In this document: piece by piece, positions 62,922-64,000 of the stretch
Position numbering within the stretch: position 1 is the stretch's first letter
How the letters are laid out: each line of letters starts with the position of its first letter
Origin: FEB-35 sp050263095
GTDB lineage: Bacteria > Desulfobacterota > Deferrimicrobia > Deferrimicrobiales > Deferrimicrobiaceae
Length of the DNA: 64,000 nt
Assembly: GCA_050263095.1 (NCBI GenBank)
Contig: JBLNEW010000012.1
Coordinates: forward strand, 13,963-77,962
Direction of reading: 5' to 3'
Program-made: the position numbers and the translations under genes
Notes under the pieces: model-generated
Seen by the model: the letters and a program-made list of their open reading frames with translations, nothing else
What the model was told of the DNA's origin: nothing
Database searches by the model: none

Positions 62922-64000
62922 CTACTCCCTGGTTTTCAGGACCGCGACAAGGTCGAGGCGGTCGAGCCGCCGCCTCACGACCAGCCCGGATACGCAGGCC
63001 GAGACGAGCACCACCGCGGCGGCGAAGCCATATGTGCCTGGTTCCAGGACCAGCGGCACCCGGTAGAGATCGGATCCGAGCTTCGACGCGATGTAACCGC
63101 ACAGCCATCGGCCGATGAGAAATCCGATCGGGACCGACGCCAGGGTGAACACCCCCAGCTCGCCGAGGAGGATGTACGATATCTCCCCTCTTGTATACCC
63201 CAGCACCCGCAGGCTGGCCAGCTCCCGGCTGCGCTCCGAGAGGGAGATCCGCGCGCTGTTGTACACCACTCCGAAGGCGATCGTTCCCGCGAGAAGCGTG
63301 ATTATGAATGTAAAGACGAGGATGCTTTCCGCCATGGTGTCGTAGAAGCTGCGGATCTCGTTCTCACGGATGGAGGTCCCGGCGACGCGCGGCATTTCCT
63401 TTAGCTTCCGGTATATCTCGGGGAGGTATCGCTTGTCCGTGAAAAGGTAGGCCCCGGATATCGCCTCCCCTTCCCCCATGAGGCGGTTGAGCGGAGAAAG
63501 CCCCATGTACGCCGAGACCCCGACATACTGCTTCGTAAGAGCGGCGACCACCGCCTCCCGGACCGGCCTTCTTCCCTCGAGCGCTTCGACGGTCACCAGG
63601 TCGCCCGGGCGGACCCCCAGAATCTTGCCCAGCTGGTCGGTCAACAGCATCCCTTCGGGCGGCATCCCGATGGGACGCAGATCGGTGTCCAGCAGCCGGT
63701 ACAGGCGAGCGCCCGTCTCTATCCCCCGCAGCGACGTGCGATACGTCTTGTGCCCGTGCCGCAGCCTCACCGGAACGGTGCGGTAAGGTTCCGCGTACTC
63801 GACACCCTCGATCCCCTGGAGCTCGTGAATGGCGGCGCGCGAGGCCGGCTCGACGAAGGCGACGGCCAAATCCTCCCTTCGGGAGTCGCGGAACTCCACG
63901 TCCACCATGAAGTCGATCGCCCCCTTCTGGAACCTGCCGATCATCAGGATGGCGCAGGCGAAAGCGATCCCGGTGACGGTGAGCATGGATTTCACCGGCC
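62922..64000 (-). CDS. FtsX-like ABC transporter permease (C-terminal part)
   Basis: The frame is open to the right edge; the last 359 codons are seen. It contains 'KSMLTVTGIAFACAILMIGR', a periplasmic region ('VPVRLRHGHKTYRTSLRGIE', 'RPGDLVTVEALEGRRPVREA') and three C-terminal helices in the FtsX layout with 'ARISLSERSRELASLRVLGY'. Large FtsX/MacB-type permeases of about 790 residues have exactly this as their second half, so about half the gene lies outside. It exports a substrate with the membrane fusion protein. Confidence 0.88.
   Translation of the reverse strand, partial: PVKSMLTVTGIAFACAILMIGRFQKGAIDFMVDVEFRDSRREDLAVAFVEPASRAAIHELQGIEGVEYAEPYRTVPVRLRHGHKTYRTSLRGIETGARLYRLLDTDLRPIGMPPEGMLLTDQLGKILGVRPGDLVTVEALEGRRPVREAVVAALTKQYVGVSAYMGLSPLNRLMGEGEAISGAYLFTDKRYLPEIYRKLKEMPRVAGTSIRENEIRSFYDTMAESILVFTFIITLLAGTIAFGVVYNSARISLSERSRELASLRVLGYTRGEISYILLGELGVFTLASVPIGFLIGRWLCGYIASKLGSDLYRVPLVLEPGTYGFAAAVVLVSACVSGLVVRRRLDRLDLVAVLKTRE

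Overview
The window is about 64 kb of GC-rich (roughly 60-65% by eye), densely coded chromosomal DNA from a Gram-negative bacterium. I see no rRNA, tRNA, CRISPR array, prophage or insertion sequence. Lipoprotein signals, an OmpA-like protein, a membrane fusion protein, several hybrid histidine kinases with the QKMEA/HDFNN type of phosphoacceptor helix, an AcnB-type aconitase, ATP-type PEP carboxykinase and a liv uptake operon together suggest a member of the former Deltaproteobacteria (Desulfobacterota-like). This is inferred from gene content only; no marker gene settles it.

Layout. 1-2066: end of a branched-chain amino acid ABC operon (livK-livH-livM), read leftward. 2186-6409: sorbosone-dehydrogenase-like lipoprotein, FMN-binding protein, rhodanese, ferritin-like protein, a thioredoxin-reductase-like enzyme, a DUF4282-like membrane protein and a cold-shock gene with a clear promoter and terminator. 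6519-9658: a HEAT-repeat-like protein overlapping an HD-GYP-like protein. 10113-20213: DEAD-box helicase, aldo/keto reductase, ACT protein, acyltransferase, and a protein-maintenance operon (Lon-like protease, exported isoaspartyl methyltransferase, membrane spermidine-synthase-like protein). 20344-25406: Cache protein, LmbE deacetylase, then a convergent rpfC/rpfF pair for diffusible-signal-factor (DSF) sensing and synthesis. 25704-36568: aldo/keto reductase, hemerythrin pair, sensor kinase, HDAC-like protein, malate dehydrogenase, OmpA lipoprotein, CHASE2-HD-GYP protein, and an exported proteasome-fold (Ntn) protein. 36581-43174: adenine deaminase divergent from hypoxanthine phosphoribosyltransferase (purine salvage), a REC-PAS-kinase-REC protein and PckA. 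43260-53951: NmrA protein, HMCES/YedK, LexA and a small SOS regulon. 54017-64000: secreted basic-tailed protein, CarB, PAP2 phosphatase, AcnB, and the start of an efflux operon cut by the window edge.

Most notable system. Three genes, lexA (44901), a RecA/ImuA-like protein without a Walker A motif (45548, followed directly by a 97-residue protein) and an unusual family-B DNA polymerase (51711), each carry the same 16-bp palindrome GGTATGYTARCATACC. In all three it lies exactly 3 nt before an ATGGGC start, with no Shine-Dalgarno sequence. This reads as a LexA-controlled, probably leaderless, damage-inducible polymerase module built on PolB rather than on the DnaE2/ImuB or UmuDC polymerases.

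Other leads are the rpfF/rpfC quorum-sensing pair, an exported Ntn hydrolase whose nucleophile could be exposed by signal peptidase, an exported SAM-dependent repair methyltransferase, and an HDAC-fold protein lacking the usual catalytic tyrosine. Signalling through cyclic di-GMP is well represented (one GGDEF protein, two HD-GYP-type proteins), and HD-GYP proteins are the usual output of Rpf signalling.
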